52,527 nt of DNA from Lachnospiraceae bacterium (GCA_016291405.1 JAEEXG010000013.1:1-52527); one strand, 5' to 3'. Numbered from the stretch's first letter, positions 39,885 through 49,840 are shown. Numbers and translations are program-made. The notes: generated by a model from the sequence alone, not told the origin.

Positions 39885-41936
39885 GTGACATACGAAATTG
39901 AAAATGCAAATTATCCTTTGGTAGAAAGAAACCACCTTAACATGGGAAATCCCGGACCTAAGGGAAAAGAAATCACTGTTAACAGCCTTTATTTTGAAAA
40001 GGGCGGAGAGCCTTTTATCGGCGTTATGGGTGAATATCACTTTGCAAGAGATAAAAAAGAAAACTGGAAAAAAGAAATTGCAAAAATGAAGGCAGGAGGC
40101 GTAACCATCGTGGCCTCTTATGTTTTCTGGATTTATCACGAAGAAATTGAAGGAAATTTAAGCTTTAAAGGAGACCTTGATTTAAGAAGCTTTGTTAAAG
40201 AATGTCAAAGCCAGGGCCTTTTCTTTTTACTTAGAGTGGGCCCTTGGGCGCACGGCGAATGCAGAAACGGAGGCTTCCCCGACTGGCTTATAAATAAACC
40301 TTTTAAGCTAAGAGAAAACAATAAAGAGTATTTAAAAGAAGTCAGAAGATGGTATGAGGCCATTTACAACGAAGTTTCGGATCTTTTGTATAAAGACGGA
40401 GGCCCTATTATCGGCATTCAGCTTGAAAACGAGCTTGTTACCGACGCAGACCACCTTTTGACACTTAAAAATATGGCAAAAGAAATCGGATTCGATGTGC
40501 CCTTATATACGGTAACGGGATGGAACAGTGCATACGGCGCAAAGATCCCTGTAAATGATACAGTGCCTGTGTTTGCGGCATACACAGAGGCTCCTTGGGA
40601 ACAGCATACAGATAAACTTCCTCTTTCGCAGCACTACCTTTTTAACCCTATGAGAAACGATGCGGCAGTAGGCCTTGATATTATCGGAAAAGTGGATGAT
40701 GAAGGCTGGAGACTTCCCTATGAAAAGTATCCTTTTGCAACATGTGAGCTTGGAGCAGGCCTTCCTTTTTCACACCACAGAAGACCTGTGATTTCGGGAA
40801 TGGATGCCTATGCATTGTCATTAGTAAAGCTTGGAAGCGGAAATAACCTTGTGGGCTATTACATGTATCACGGCGGTACAAACAAGATAGGTAAATTAAC
40901 AACCTTCCAGGAATCAAGAAAAACAGGCTATCCTAACGATTACGCCATTTTAAATTACGACTTTCACACTGCCATCACCCAGTACGGTGAAGTAAGAGAA
41001 CAGTACAGGCTTTTAAATATGCTCCATCTTTTTGTAAAGGATTTTGGAGATAAACTAGCGCCCATGGTGCTTTCAGAGAGCAAAGAAAAGCCTAAGGCAG
41101 ATGATGATAAGACTTTAAGATATGCAATAAGAAGTAAGGACGATAGCGGATTCTTATTTATAAATCACTATCAAAGACTCTTAAAGCTTAAAGATAACAA
41201 AGACGTAAAGATTAAAGCAGGATCCGTTACATTTCCTCAATTTAACGTAAGCGGAGAGGTTTCTTTTATCCTGCCTTTTAACTTCACATTTGAAGGAATA
41301 ACCCTAGAATACGCCACAGCCCAGCTTTTATGTAAAAGCGGAAACACTCTGTTTTTTGCTCAAATTCCCGGAATCGAAGCAAAGTATAAGGTTAAGGGCG
41401 GAGAAGAGTTAACGGGAAAGCCCGGAAGCATTTTGGGCATCAACGATGTAAGAATCGTTACGCTAGATATAAACGCTGCCAGATTTTTAAGAAAGATCGA
41501 TGAGAAAATCTATATAGGTAACGGCGCCGATATTTACGAAGTAAGCGGTGAAATAAAGTCAATCGAAGAAGAAAGCTTTTCATATAAAGAGTGGACGGGA
41601 AACGGCTTTGTAGAAAGAAGCGTTAATGTAAATACCAACAAGGCGACTGCAAAGATTTATCCTGTGGATGAGCCCTTTAAGTCTAAATATCCTGAAGAGC
41701 TTTGTTACGAGAGCGATAGAAAGCTTACATGGAAAAAGATAGAGGTTTCTTCCTCCGAAGGCTTTATCGATATTGATGAAGAGTTTGATGTAGCACAGAT
41801 TTATGCGGACAAAGAAATGGTTGCGGATGCATTTTATTGCGGTGAAAAGTGGAGAGTGCCTGCGGCCATGCTTTACAAGAAAGAATGCTACATCGTAATG
41901 GCTGAATTAAAGGATGATTTTTACAGAGAATTTTAA
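39885..41936 (+). CDS. Glycoside hydrolase family 35-like beta-galactosidase
   Basis: 683 residues starting at GTG, behind GCGAGGA. The barrel has FIGVMGEYHFARD, GVTIVASYVFWIYHE and VGPWAHGECRNGGFPDWL near the N-terminus. Catalytic residues fit GH35: acid/base E183 in IGIQLENE and nucleophile E288 in FATCELGAG. No signal peptide, so it acts in the cytoplasm on oligosaccharides taken up by the adjacent ABC transporter. C-terminal beta domains (about 420-683) follow. beta-1,3/1,4-galactoside is the likely substrate; related exo-glycosidase activities are possible. Confidence 0.85.
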   Translation: MTYEIENANYPLVERNHLNMGNPGPKGKEITVNSLYFEKGGEPFIGVMGEYHFARDKKENWKKEIAKMKAGGVTIVASYVFWIYHEEIEGNLSFKGDLDLRSFVKECQSQGLFFLLRVGPWAHGECRNGGFPDWLINKPFKLRENNKEYLKEVRRWYEAIYNEVSDLLYKDGGPIIGIQLENELVTDADHLLTLKNMAKEIGFDVPLYTVTGWNSAYGAKIPVNDTVPVFAAYTEAPWEQHTDKLPLSQHYLFNPMRNDAAVGLDIIGKVDDEGWRLPYEKYPFATCELGAGLPFSHHRRPVISGMDAYALSLVKLGSGNNLVGYYMYHGGTNKIGKLTTFQESRKTGYPNDYAILNYDFHTAITQYGEVREQYRLLNMLHLFVKDFGDKLAPMVLSESKEKPKADDDKTLRYAIRSKDDSGFLFINHYQRLLKLKDNKDVKIKAGSVTFPQFNVSGEVSFILPFNFTFEGITLEYATAQLLCKSGNTLFFAQIPGIEAKYKVKGGEELTGKPGSILGINDVRIVTLDINAARFLRKIDEKIYIGNGADIYEVSGEIKSIEEESFSYKEWTGNGFVERSVNVNTNKATAKIYPVDEPFKSKYPEELCYESDRKLTWKKIEVSSSEGFIDIDEEFDVAQIYADKEMVADAFYCGEKWRVPAAMLYKKECYIVMAELKDDFYREF

Positions 41937-42025
41937 TTCTGGGAAGAATATAATCCATCAAATAGTGACATGGTTTATTTTATTGCGGGGTATGCGTTCA
42001 TATAATTGAAAGTGCAAAGAAAAAG

Positions 42026-42039
42026 AAAGACCGGTCTTT
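42026..42039 (+). promoter_or_regulatory. 14-bp perfect palindrome before the solute-binding protein gene
   Basis: AAAGACCGGTCTTT lies 20 bases after a TATAAT (42001-42006, weak -35) and 32 bases before the lipoprotein ATG, in the predicted 5' leader. It could be a repressor site or a short RNA hairpin. Confidence 0.4.
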
Positions 42040-42071
42040 TATTTGTTGGAGGAACCGAAAGGAGAAGGTAT

Positions 42072-43721
42072 ATGAAAAAGAAAATTTTCGCCTTGCTTAC
42101 AGCTATGGCGATGACAGTGACTATGCTTGCCGGATGCGGAAGCAAAGGCACAGAGGGCGGAGCAAACGCACCCGCTTCCACGAAGACTGAAACAAGCACA
42201 ACCGCTTCATCAGGGGTTTCAGAAGAGGTTATGGCAGGTCTTCCCGAAAAGTTATCAGACGGCGTGGTAAAGGCCACACCCGAAATGTATTCAAACATCG
42301 ACTTAAGCTCACCTTACACAGTACACATGTACTTGGTTGGTGATACACCTAACGATTGGGCAGATGTTCTTGCAGCAATCAACGATTATCTTGCACCTTT
42401 TAACACCACACTTGATGTTACATTCATGAGCTGGGCTGATTACGGCACAATGTACTCACTTGTACTTGCCGGCGGTGAAGAAATCGACTGTATCTACACA
42501 GCTCCCTGGTGCTACATGTTTACAGAAGCCGCAAAGGGTTCTTTCTACGTACTTGATGAAAACTTTGTAAAAGACTACATGCCTTTAACAGCAAAGTATC
42601 AAGATCCCAAGAGCTTTAAGGAATCAACCGTTAACGGACAGCTTGTAGCAATTCCTTCAAACAACGAAACAGCTCAGAACAAGATCGTTGCCATCAGACA
42701 GGATATCGCTGAAAAGTATGGCATTAAAGAACTTAAGAACTGGGATGACTATATGAACTACATGCTCACAGTTGCAGAGAAAGAAACACCTGTATCAGGT
42801 ATCTACGCTCAGGCATCAAGCGCAGACAATGCGGAAGTATGGCACGTATATCGTCAGCAGTTTGATACATTCTATGTTTTGGACGACAACTACTTATCAT
42901 ACATTTTTGAGTACACAGGAAAGACACCTACAGCAGACGAAATCAAGTTTGCATGGGATACAGACATCTTCAGAGGATTTGCTAAAGACATGAAGACTTT
43001 GGCAGACGCAGGATGCTGGTCAAGAAGTGCATTATCAGCTACCACAACAGACGATGAGGCATTCGGTGCATTACAGGGCGCTTCAATTGCTTGGAACGGA
43101 ACAGTATTTACATACATGAAGCAGGCAGAAAACACAGAAGGTGTTAAGTGTGCGGCTTACGATCTTACAACAGATCACTTGGTAGCTTGCGAAGAGTTCA
43201 ACAACTCAGACTTTGGTATTACAGCAAGCTCAAAGAACCCTCAGAGAACAGCAATGGTACTTGATATCTTAAAGATGGATACAGCTGCCAACAGACTTGC
43301 AACATTAGGTATTGAAGGGGTTCACTACTCAATCAATGATGACAATACTTACAACAAGTTAGACAAAGCAGGTGACTATCCTGCAGACGGTATCGCTCTT
43401 TCATGGGCAATCAGAAACTCCGACAGAAAGTATGTTGAAGCAGGAAGACCCGAAAGAGAAGAAAAGATGTACAAGTCATGGGATGAAAGAATTGTTGGTA
43501 ATCCCGCTGTAACATTCGTATTTGACGATGCTAAGGTTTCTTCCGAAGCAGCAGCAGTTAAGACAATCATCGGTGAATACATCTACATGCTTCAGTTAGG
43601 CTTGGTGGATGATGTTGATGCAACAATCGACGACATGATGTCAAGATGTAATGCAGCAGGACTTGAAAAGGTTACTGAAGAGTTAACCAATCAGTATAAC
43701 GAATGGCTTAAAACCCAGTAA
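42072..43721 (+). CDS. ABC transporter sugar-binding lipoprotein
   Basis: 549 residues from the ATG at 42072, behind AAAGGAGAAGG; an upstream in-frame start has no ribosome site. Lipoprotein signal with lipobox LAGC (Cys22), then a Ser/Thr-rich linker (about 25-50). The mature part is a large type I extracellular solute-binding protein with a DUF3502-like C-terminus, as in LplA-type proteins. It captures the oligosaccharide for the two permeases that follow. No ATPase gene is in the locus; a shared MsmK-type ATPase elsewhere is likely. Confidence 0.9.
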   Translation: MKKKIFALLTAMAMTVTMLAGCGSKGTEGGANAPASTKTETSTTASSGVSEEVMAGLPEKLSDGVVKATPEMYSNIDLSSPYTVHMYLVGDTPNDWADVLAAINDYLAPFNTTLDVTFMSWADYGTMYSLVLAGGEEIDCIYTAPWCYMFTEAAKGSFYVLDENFVKDYMPLTAKYQDPKSFKESTVNGQLVAIPSNNETAQNKIVAIRQDIAEKYGIKELKNWDDYMNYMLTVAEKETPVSGIYAQASSADNAEVWHVYRQQFDTFYVLDDNYLSYIFEYTGKTPTADEIKFAWDTDIFRGFAKDMKTLADAGCWSRSALSATTTDDEAFGALQGASIAWNGTVFTYMKQAENTEGVKCAAYDLTTDHLVACEEFNNSDFGITASSKNPQRTAMVLDILKMDTAANRLATLGIEGVHYSINDDNTYNKLDKAGDYPADGIALSWAIRNSDRKYVEAGRPEREEKMYKSWDERIVGNPAVTFVFDDAKVSSEAAAVKTIIGEYIYMLQLGLVDDVDATIDDMMSRCNAAGLEKVTEELTNQYNEWLKTQ

Positions 43722-43730
43722 ATTCCTAAA

Positions 43731-43762
43731 GGCGGTGGTAAAAAGCCACCGCCTAATTTTTT
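43731..43762 (+). terminator. Intercistronic hairpin between binding protein and permease
   Basis: Strong stem GGCGGTGG-TAAAAAG-CCACCGCC followed by TAATTTTTT. It sits inside the operon, 9 bases after the lipoprotein stop and just before the permease ribosome site, so it likely acts as a partial terminator or mRNA stabiliser favouring the binding protein. Confidence 0.8.
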
Positions 43763-43772
43763 GGAGAGATAC

Positions 43773-44675
43773 ATGAAAACAATCAAGAAACATTGGATGC
43801 TTTTATTAATGCTTCTACCGGCAGTGATATATGTGCTTATTTTCAGTTATATCCCCATGACCGGTATTGTGCTTGCATTTAAAAAATACAATTACGCCGG
43901 AGGAATATACGGTTCTCCCTGGAACGGACTTGCCAATTTCAAAGCGTTGGCAATAAGCGGAAAGCTTGGGCTTGTTACAAGAAACACGCTTTTATACAAC
44001 ATCGCGTTTATCGCACTTGGTGTTGTGTTTGAAATGGGAAGCGCGATTTTATTAAACGAGCTTAGAAACAAGTATTTTAAAAAGATGTCACAGTCACTTA
44101 TGTTTCTTCCCTACTTTATAAGCTGGGTAGTGGCAGGGGCTATTATGTACAACATCTTTAACTACGAAAGGGGAGTTTTTAACCACGTACTTAATCTCTT
44201 TGGCGCGGCACCTTTTGATCTTTACAACTCTCCAAAAACCTGGCCTTACATACTGGTGTTTTTAAAGCTTTGGAAGCAGACGGGCTACGGTTCCGTTGTA
44301 TACCTTGCGGCTATAACGGGCTTAGACCAGGAAATGTTTGAAGCAGCTTCCATTGACGGAGCAAACGCTTGGCAGAAGATAAGATATTTAACCATTCCTT
44401 CATTAAGAGCCACCATGATGACTTTGGTGCTTTTGGCAATCGGTAATATCTTTAGAGGCGACTTCGGTCTTTTCTATCAGACAGTTAAGAGTAACGCCAT
44501 TTTGGAACCTATGACAGACGTTATCGATACTTATGTATTCAGACTTTTGATAGATACGGGAAATATCGGCGTATCCGCGGCAGCAGGATTGTTCCAGTCA
44601 GTTCTTTGTTTTGTGACAATAACTGTTTGTAACAAGCTTGTAAAAATGGTTAACCCGGATTACGCGTTGTACTAG
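43773..44675 (+). CDS. ABC sugar transporter permease (LplB/UgpA type)
   Basis: 300 residues, six membrane helices. The start at 43773 follows GGAGAG; an in-frame TTG upstream lies in the T tract of the hairpin. The EAA loop reads EAASIDGANAWQKIRYLTIP (about 192-211), which docks on the ATPase. It starts with the LLLMLLPAVIYVLIFSYIPM segment usual for LplB/YteP permeases. Partner of the next gene. Confidence 0.92.
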   Translation: MKTIKKHWMLLLMLLPAVIYVLIFSYIPMTGIVLAFKKYNYAGGIYGSPWNGLANFKALAISGKLGLVTRNTLLYNIAFIALGVVFEMGSAILLNELRNKYFKKMSQSLMFLPYFISWVVAGAIMYNIFNYERGVFNHVLNLFGAAPFDLYNSPKTWPYILVFLKLWKQTGYGSVVYLAAITGLDQEMFEAASIDGANAWQKIRYLTIPSLRATMMTLVLLAIGNIFRGDFGLFYQTVKSNAILEPMTDVIDTYVFRLLIDTGNIGVSAAAGLFQSVLCFVTITVCNKLVKMVNPDYALY

Positions 44676-44684
44676 GAGGTCTGA

Positions 44685-45602
44685 ATGAGCAAAAACACTG
44701 TTATAGCTAAAAAAGTAAGAGTAAGCTCGGATCAGATTGCCGTAAATGTCTTAGGCTGGGTGCTTATCGGCATTTTCGCTCTTTTCTGTGTGTTACCTTT
44801 TTATTTGATTATTGTGGCTTCGTTTACTGCTGAAACAAGCCTTATAAGAGAAGGATATCCCTTGATTCCAAGAATCAAAGACTTATCCTTGGACGCTTAC
44901 AAATTAAGCCTTAAAAATCCAATGGCAATAATCATTTCCTATGCAACAACCATAGGAGTGACTGCGGTAGGTACCTTTGTGGCAGTACTTCTTGCCACCA
45001 TGACAGGATACGTTTTATCAAGAAAAGACTTCCCCTGGAGAAATAAGTTTTCTTTCTTTTTCTTCTTTACAACGCTTTTTAACGGAGGTCTTGTACCCTG
45101 GTACCTTTTGTGTATGAGATATTTAAACTTTAAAAACTCATACATTGCGTTGGTGCTTCCCCTCATGTTTTCCGTATGGAACATGATAATAGCAAAGTCA
45201 TTTATGAATAGCTTACCCATGGAAATTTCAGAGTCCGCAAAGATTGACGGAGCAAATGATTTAGTCATTTTCTTTAGGCTCATCCTTCCCATCAGTAAGC
45301 CTCTTATCGCTACATTAGGCCTTTTTTCGGCCCTTGCATACTGGAACGATTGGTATAACTGCATGCTTTATGTCACAGACACAAACATGTTTACCCTTCA
45401 GTATTACCTTCAAAGAATCTTGGGAAGCGCGGAAGCTATGCGTATTGTTGCAGAAAAATCAGGTATGGCCTTGCCTTCAATCCCCTTAGAGAGCATGAAG
45501 ATGGCCATGACCATTATCGCTACAGGCCCCATAGTGCTTCTTTATCCTTTTGTGCAAAGATACTTTGTTAAGGGACTTACAATCGGTGCCGTGAAGGGAT
45601 AG
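44685..45602 (+). CDS. ABC sugar transporter permease (LplC/UgpE type)
   Basis: 305 residues, six membrane helices. The EAA loop is SAKIDGANDLVIFFRLILP (about 185-203), and the C-terminus ends FVQRYFVKGLTIGAVKG as in LplC/YtcP permeases. AGGAGG precedes the ATG, 9 bases after the first permease. Together they form the membrane channel of the galactoside importer. Confidence 0.93.
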   Translation: MSKNTVIAKKVRVSSDQIAVNVLGWVLIGIFALFCVLPFYLIIVASFTAETSLIREGYPLIPRIKDLSLDAYKLSLKNPMAIIISYATTIGVTAVGTFVAVLLATMTGYVLSRKDFPWRNKFSFFFFFTTLFNGGLVPWYLLCMRYLNFKNSYIALVLPLMFSVWNMIIAKSFMNSLPMEISESAKIDGANDLVIFFRLILPISKPLIATLGLFSALAYWNDWYNCMLYVTDTNMFTLQYYLQRILGSAEAMRIVAEKSGMALPSIPLESMKMAMTIIATGPIVLLYPFVQRYFVKGLTIGAVKG

Positions 45603-45608
45603 GCATAA

Positions 45609-46499
45609 ATGATCAAGTTAGAGAATAAGGAGCTGGCAGTTTCTTTTGACCCTGATTTTGGCTGTAAGATTCATTCCTTTTTGCACAAAGAAACCGGATT
45701 CGACCTTGCGGCAAAAGATGAAACGGGGAAAAAGATTAAAGAAATAAGCTTTGGAGACTATGCCTTCGGAATGGACGATGCATTTCCGAACATAGACAAA
45801 GAAAAGCTTTCGTTTAACGAAAAAGATTATTCCTATTTAGACCACGGAATGGTGTGGAATAGAAAGTTTAAAGTGATGGATGTCAATCAAACATCCGCGG
45901 TGTGCGCTTTTAAAGATAAGGATTTGAAGTTAACTTACACAAAGATTTTATCTTTAAAAGGCGATACGCTTCATAGTGAAGTTTTAATCGACTATGAAGG
46001 AGACACACCTTTTCCCTGCATTTGGACCTTCCATGGGCTCGTTAAATATGAAGACGGCATGGAAGTGATTCTCCCAAAGGGGAACAAACTTGTAAATGTT
46101 TTTAAGCATCCTGTTTTAGGGGATGTGGGAAACATTCTTGAAAATGAAAAAGAAAAATATGTTACATCGGCGCTTCCCAAAAAGGATAGCGGTGATATGT
46201 TAAAATACTACGTTTTTGGCCCCGTAAGCGAGGGGCATTGCGGATTAAGGTATAAAGAAAGCGGTATGGAATATGAGCTTAAATTTAACAAAGAAGCTCT
46301 TCCTTACTTAGGTGTGTGGATTACCGCAGGCGGCTTAGACGGTGCAAACAATATGGCCTTGGAGCCATCAGACGGCTTTTATGACAGCGTATCGAGGGCA
46401 ATAAAAAATAAGGCCATAAAGATACTTAATCCAAACGAAAAAAGACTGATTGAATTTGACATCCGCCTTAAGCGGATTCCGGAGGGTAAAGATGAGTGA
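45609..46499 (+). CDS. Galactose mutarotase-like protein (aldose 1-epimerase fold)
   Basis: 296 residues. It matches LacX/DUF4432-type aldose-epimerase-fold proteins: ELAVSFDPDFGCKIHSF at the N-terminus, acidic ENEKEKYVTSALP in the centre and GVWITAGGLDGANNMALEPS near the C-terminus, where the glutamate of LEPS is the likely base. It would interconvert sugar anomers released by the GH35 enzyme. It overlaps the next gene by 8 bases. Confidence 0.75.
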   Translation: MIKLENKELAVSFDPDFGCKIHSFLHKETGFDLAAKDETGKKIKEISFGDYAFGMDDAFPNIDKEKLSFNEKDYSYLDHGMVWNRKFKVMDVNQTSAVCAFKDKDLKLTYTKILSLKGDTLHSEVLIDYEGDTPFPCIWTFHGLVKYEDGMEVILPKGNKLVNVFKHPVLGDVGNILENEKEKYVTSALPKKDSGDMLKYYVFGPVSEGHCGLRYKESGMEYELKFNKEALPYLGVWITAGGLDGANNMALEPSDGFYDSVSRAIKNKAIKILNPNEKRLIEFDIRLKRIPEGKDE

Positions 46500-49400
46500 A
46501 GCAAAGATATGGGAAGAAAAGCTTATAATCCCCACCTATGAAGTGGGAGAGCCCGATAAAAACCCCATGTTTCTTGAAAAAAGAGTATATCAGGGAAGCT
46601 CAGGCAAAATATATCCGTATCCGGCAACCCAGACTATAAGCAGAGAAAAAACAGACCACGAATATAAGGCTGTGTGGCTCGAAAATAAATATATTAAGGT
46701 GATGATTCTTCCTGAGCTTGGAGGAAGAATTCAAAGAGCCTACGATAAGACAAACGGTTATGATTTTATCTATTATAACCACGTAATTAAGCCGGCCCTA
46801 GTGGGCCTGCTGGGGCCCTGGATTTCGGGTGGGATCGAGTTTAACTGGCCCCAGCACCATAGGCCCACAACTTTTATGCCTGTTAATTATAGGATTAAAG
46901 AAAATGAGGATGGAAGCGTTACTTTAGAGACGGGTGACGTGGACAGAATGTATGGCACAAGGGAAATCACGAGATTTACTTTGTACCCTGAGCGCGCCTA
47001 TATCGAAATCGAAGGCCAGCTTTTTAATGCTACACCCTTACCTCAGACTTTCCTTTGGTGGGCAAATCCTGCGGTGAGTGTTAACGACAACACCCAGTCC
47101 ATTTTCCCTCCGGATGTTAAAAACGTATACGATCACGGAAAAAGAGACGTATCAAGATTCCCCATTGCAACGGGTGTTTATTATAAGCACGATTACAGTG
47201 CGGGAGTGGACATTTCAAGATATAAAAACATTCCCGTTCCCACATCCTATATGGCTGAAAAGTCTGATTATGACTTTGTGGGAGGTTACGATTACGGCGT
47301 AGACGCAGGGCTTTTGCATGTGGCAGACCACCACATTTCTCCCGGTAAAAAGCAGTGGACCTGGGGATGCGGAGACTTTGGTCAGGCCTGGGACAGAAAC
47401 TTAACCGATGAAGACGGCCCTTACATTGAGCTTATGACCGGTATGTTCTGCGACAACCAGCCCGACTTTTCATGGCTTAAACCATACGAAGAAAAGAAGT
47501 TTAAGCAATACTTTATGCCCTATAAAAAGGTTGGAAGAGTTAAGAACGCAAGCACCAAGGCAGTTCTTGGAGTTGAAAGGGTTAACGGCGGTTTAAGCAT
47601 TAAAGTATACGGTACCGAACCCTTTGAAAATGTGGAACTCACCATATATTCTGAAGGCAAAAACCTTTACAGAGAAGAAATTAGCATTTCTCCGGAAAAC
47701 ATATACGAAAAGACAGTTTCTTTAAACTTACCCGCAGAATCTGAAGTAAGAGTAAGTGTAAGAAAGGACGCGGATGAGCTTGTTAGCTTCTTAGATAAGC
47801 CCGAAGAAGAGGCGGCACTCGCTGAGCCTGCAAAGCCTGTTAAGGCTCCCGAAGATATAAAGACAAATGAAGAACTGTTTCTTTCGGGACAGCATATAGA
47901 GCAGTACAGGCATGCAACCTTCCTTCCCGATCCTTATTATTTGGAGGGCTTAAAGAGGGATGAAGGAGACATCAGAATCAACAACGCTTACGGGTCTTTG
48001 CTTTTAAGACGCGGAAGATTTAAGGATGCTGAAAAGTATTTTAGAACGGCAATTAAGCGCCTTACCTTGATGCATCCAAATCCCTATGACAGTGAGCCGA
48101 TTTACAACCTTGGCTTAGCCCTTTTCTATCAGGAAAGGTATAAAGAAAGCTTCGATGCCTTCTATAAGGCAACCTGGTCTAACGAGCAGCAGGAGATGAG
48201 CTTTTATTTCTTAGCAGCCATTAAGACTAGAGAAGCTTTAAAAACAGGAAGCGAAGATGCTTTATCGGAAGCCTTGTATTTAATTGAAAAAGCCCTTATA
48301 AAGAACGCTCACAACACAAAGGCAAGAGCCCTGAAGGCTTTAATCCTTTATAAGCAGGGTAAATCAGAATGTGCCTTAAAGCAGGTGGAAGAAAACTTAA
48401 TTGAAGATCCATTTGACTTTATTTCAGAGCTTTTAAGAGGTGAAATGTCTGAGAGCGAATACGAAAAGGACATTAACACAGATATTAGCGAAAACGCTCA
48501 CACTACACTTAGACTATCAAGAGACTACGCAGAGTGGGGCTTTTACGATGAAGCCATTGCTTTAATAGATGCCTGCAAAGAGCCTAATCCCATGCTTTAT
48601 TACTACAAAGGATTCTATCAGTATAAGCTATCAAAGACCGATGCTTATAAAGACGCTCTTTTAAAGGCAGAAAAAGAAAACCCCACATATTGCTTCCCTA
48701 ACACTTTGGAAGACATTCAGGTGTTAAACTTTGCTATTAAGGCACGCCCCGAAGGAAGCCGTGCATATTATTACCTTGGAAACCTTTATTACGATAAACT
48801 AAGATACGAAGAAGCCATTTCGCTTTGGGAAAAGTCTATTAAGTTTGATGGAAATTACCCTACGGTTCTTAGGAACTTATCGATTGCTTATTACAATAAA
48901 AAAGGCGATAAGGATAAGGCTTTAGAGTGCTTAGAAAAGGCCTTTAGCTTAGATAAAAAGGATGCAAGGGTTTTCTTAGAGCTTGACCAGCTTTTAAAGA
49001 TGCTTGGAAAATCCCCTAAGGAAAGGCTTGATAGGTACAAAGAAAACTTAGCGCTTATAGAAGACAGAGACGACCTCTACACTGAATATGTCACTGTTTT
49101 AAACCTTACGGGAAGGCATGAAGAAGCCATTAAGGCTATAAGAAGCCATGTGTTTAGGACATGGGAAGGTGCAGAAGGAAAGATAAGCACCCAGTTTAAG
49201 ACTTCTCTTCTTGAACTGGCAAGAAAAGAACTTAAAGTTAAAAACGCTAAAAAAGCCGAAGAATACTTAAGAGAAGCCCTTTCTTATCCTCATAACTTAG
49301 GTGAAGGAAGATTAGAGGGCACAAAGGATAATCACCTTTATTATCACTTAGGTCTTTCTTTGGAAATGCAGGGGAAAGAAGAGGAAGCAAAGAAATGTTA

Positions 49401-49803
49401 CGAACTTGCCACACTTGGCGCAAGCGAAGTAGCCGGAATGCTTTATTACTACGATCAGCCTGCAGATATGCTTTTATACCAAGGATTATCTTATAAAAAG
49501 CTTTCTGATGAAAAGAAGGCAAAGGCTAAATTCGATATGCTCTTAGAGTATGGAGAGACCCATATGGGAGATACCTTTAAGCAGGATTACTTTGCGGTAT
49601 CAATGCCCGATTTTGCAATCTTTGATGAAGACATGACCAAGAAAAACAGGCTTCATTGCCTCTATGTTTCGGGCCTTGGAAGACTGGGACTTGGAGATAC
49701 AAAGAAAGCATTAAAAGACTTTGATGAAGTCTTAAAAGAAGATAAGTGTCATCAGAATGCATTACTTTATAAAAACGAGTGCGACAGCATAAAAATCCTT
49801 TAA
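46492..49803 (+). CDS. DUF5107-TPR protein of sugar-utilisation locus
   Basis: 1103 residues from the ATG at 46492, behind GGAGGG (46481-46486) and overlapping the upstream stop. Residues 25-330 are DUF5107, a galactose-mutarotase-like beta-sandwich (VMILPELGGRIQRAYDKTNG, then GGIEFNWPQHHRP). A linker (about 350-460) and at least ten TPR-like repeats (480-1100; for example INNAYGSLLLRRGRFKDAEK and YYYLGNLYYDKLRYEEAISL) follow. No signal peptide. It probably binds or isomerises the imported sugar, with the TPRs providing a docking scaffold. DUF5107-TPR proteins often lie in glycan-degradation clusters; the biochemical role is not established. Confidence 0.8.
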   Translation: MSEAKIWEEKLIIPTYEVGEPDKNPMFLEKRVYQGSSGKIYPYPATQTISREKTDHEYKAVWLENKYIKVMILPELGGRIQRAYDKTNGYDFIYYNHVIKPALVGLLGPWISGGIEFNWPQHHRPTTFMPVNYRIKENEDGSVTLETGDVDRMYGTREITRFTLYPERAYIEIEGQLFNATPLPQTFLWWANPAVSVNDNTQSIFPPDVKNVYDHGKRDVSRFPIATGVYYKHDYSAGVDISRYKNIPVPTSYMAEKSDYDFVGGYDYGVDAGLLHVADHHISPGKKQWTWGCGDFGQAWDRNLTDEDGPYIELMTGMFCDNQPDFSWLKPYEEKKFKQYFMPYKKVGRVKNASTKAVLGVERVNGGLSIKVYGTEPFENVELTIYSEGKNLYREEISISPENIYEKTVSLNLPAESEVRVSVRKDADELVSFLDKPEEEAALAEPAKPVKAPEDIKTNEELFLSGQHIEQYRHATFLPDPYYLEGLKRDEGDIRINNAYGSLLLRRGRFKDAEKYFRTAIKRLTLMHPNPYDSEPIYNLGLALFYQERYKESFDAFYKATWSNEQQEMSFYFLAAIKTREALKTGSEDALSEALYLIEKALIKNAHNTKARALKALILYKQGKSECALKQVEENLIEDPFDFISELLRGEMSESEYEKDINTDISENAHTTLRLSRDYAEWGFYDEAIALIDACKEPNPMLYYYKGFYQYKLSKTDAYKDALLKAEKENPTYCFPNTLEDIQVLNFAIKARPEGSRAYYYLGNLYYDKLRYEEAISLWEKSIKFDGNYPTVLRNLSIAYYNKKGDKDKALECLEKAFSLDKKDARVFLELDQLLKMLGKSPKERLDRYKENLALIEDRDDLYTEYVTVLNLTGRHEEAIKAIRSHVFRTWEGAEGKISTQFKTSLLELARKELKVKNAKKAEEYLREALSYPHNLGEGRLEGTKDNHLYYHLGLSLEMQGKEEEAKKCYELATLGASEVAGMLYYYDQPADMLLYQGLSYKKLSDEKKAKAKFDMLLEYGETHMGDTFKQDYFAVSMPDFAIFDEDMTKKNRLHCLYVSGLGRLGLGDTKKALKDFDEVLKEDKCHQNALLYKNECDSIKIL

Positions 49804-49810
49804 AAGAAAA

Positions 49811-49838
49811 GTCCCAAGACTTATGTCTTGGGGTTTTT
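49811..49838 (+). terminator. Terminator of the GH35-ABC operon
   Basis: Stem CCCAAGAC-TTAT-GTCTTGGG followed by GTTTTT, 9 bases after the stop. It ends just before the stop of the convergent PHP-HAD gene, with an A run (AAAAGAAAAG) on its other side. Confidence 0.85.
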
Positions 49839-49840
49839 CT

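Noticed and set aside
42772-43582. ORFs in other frames within the solute-binding protein gene
   Set aside because: Shadows of the long, well-supported lipoprotein frame; no ribosome sites.
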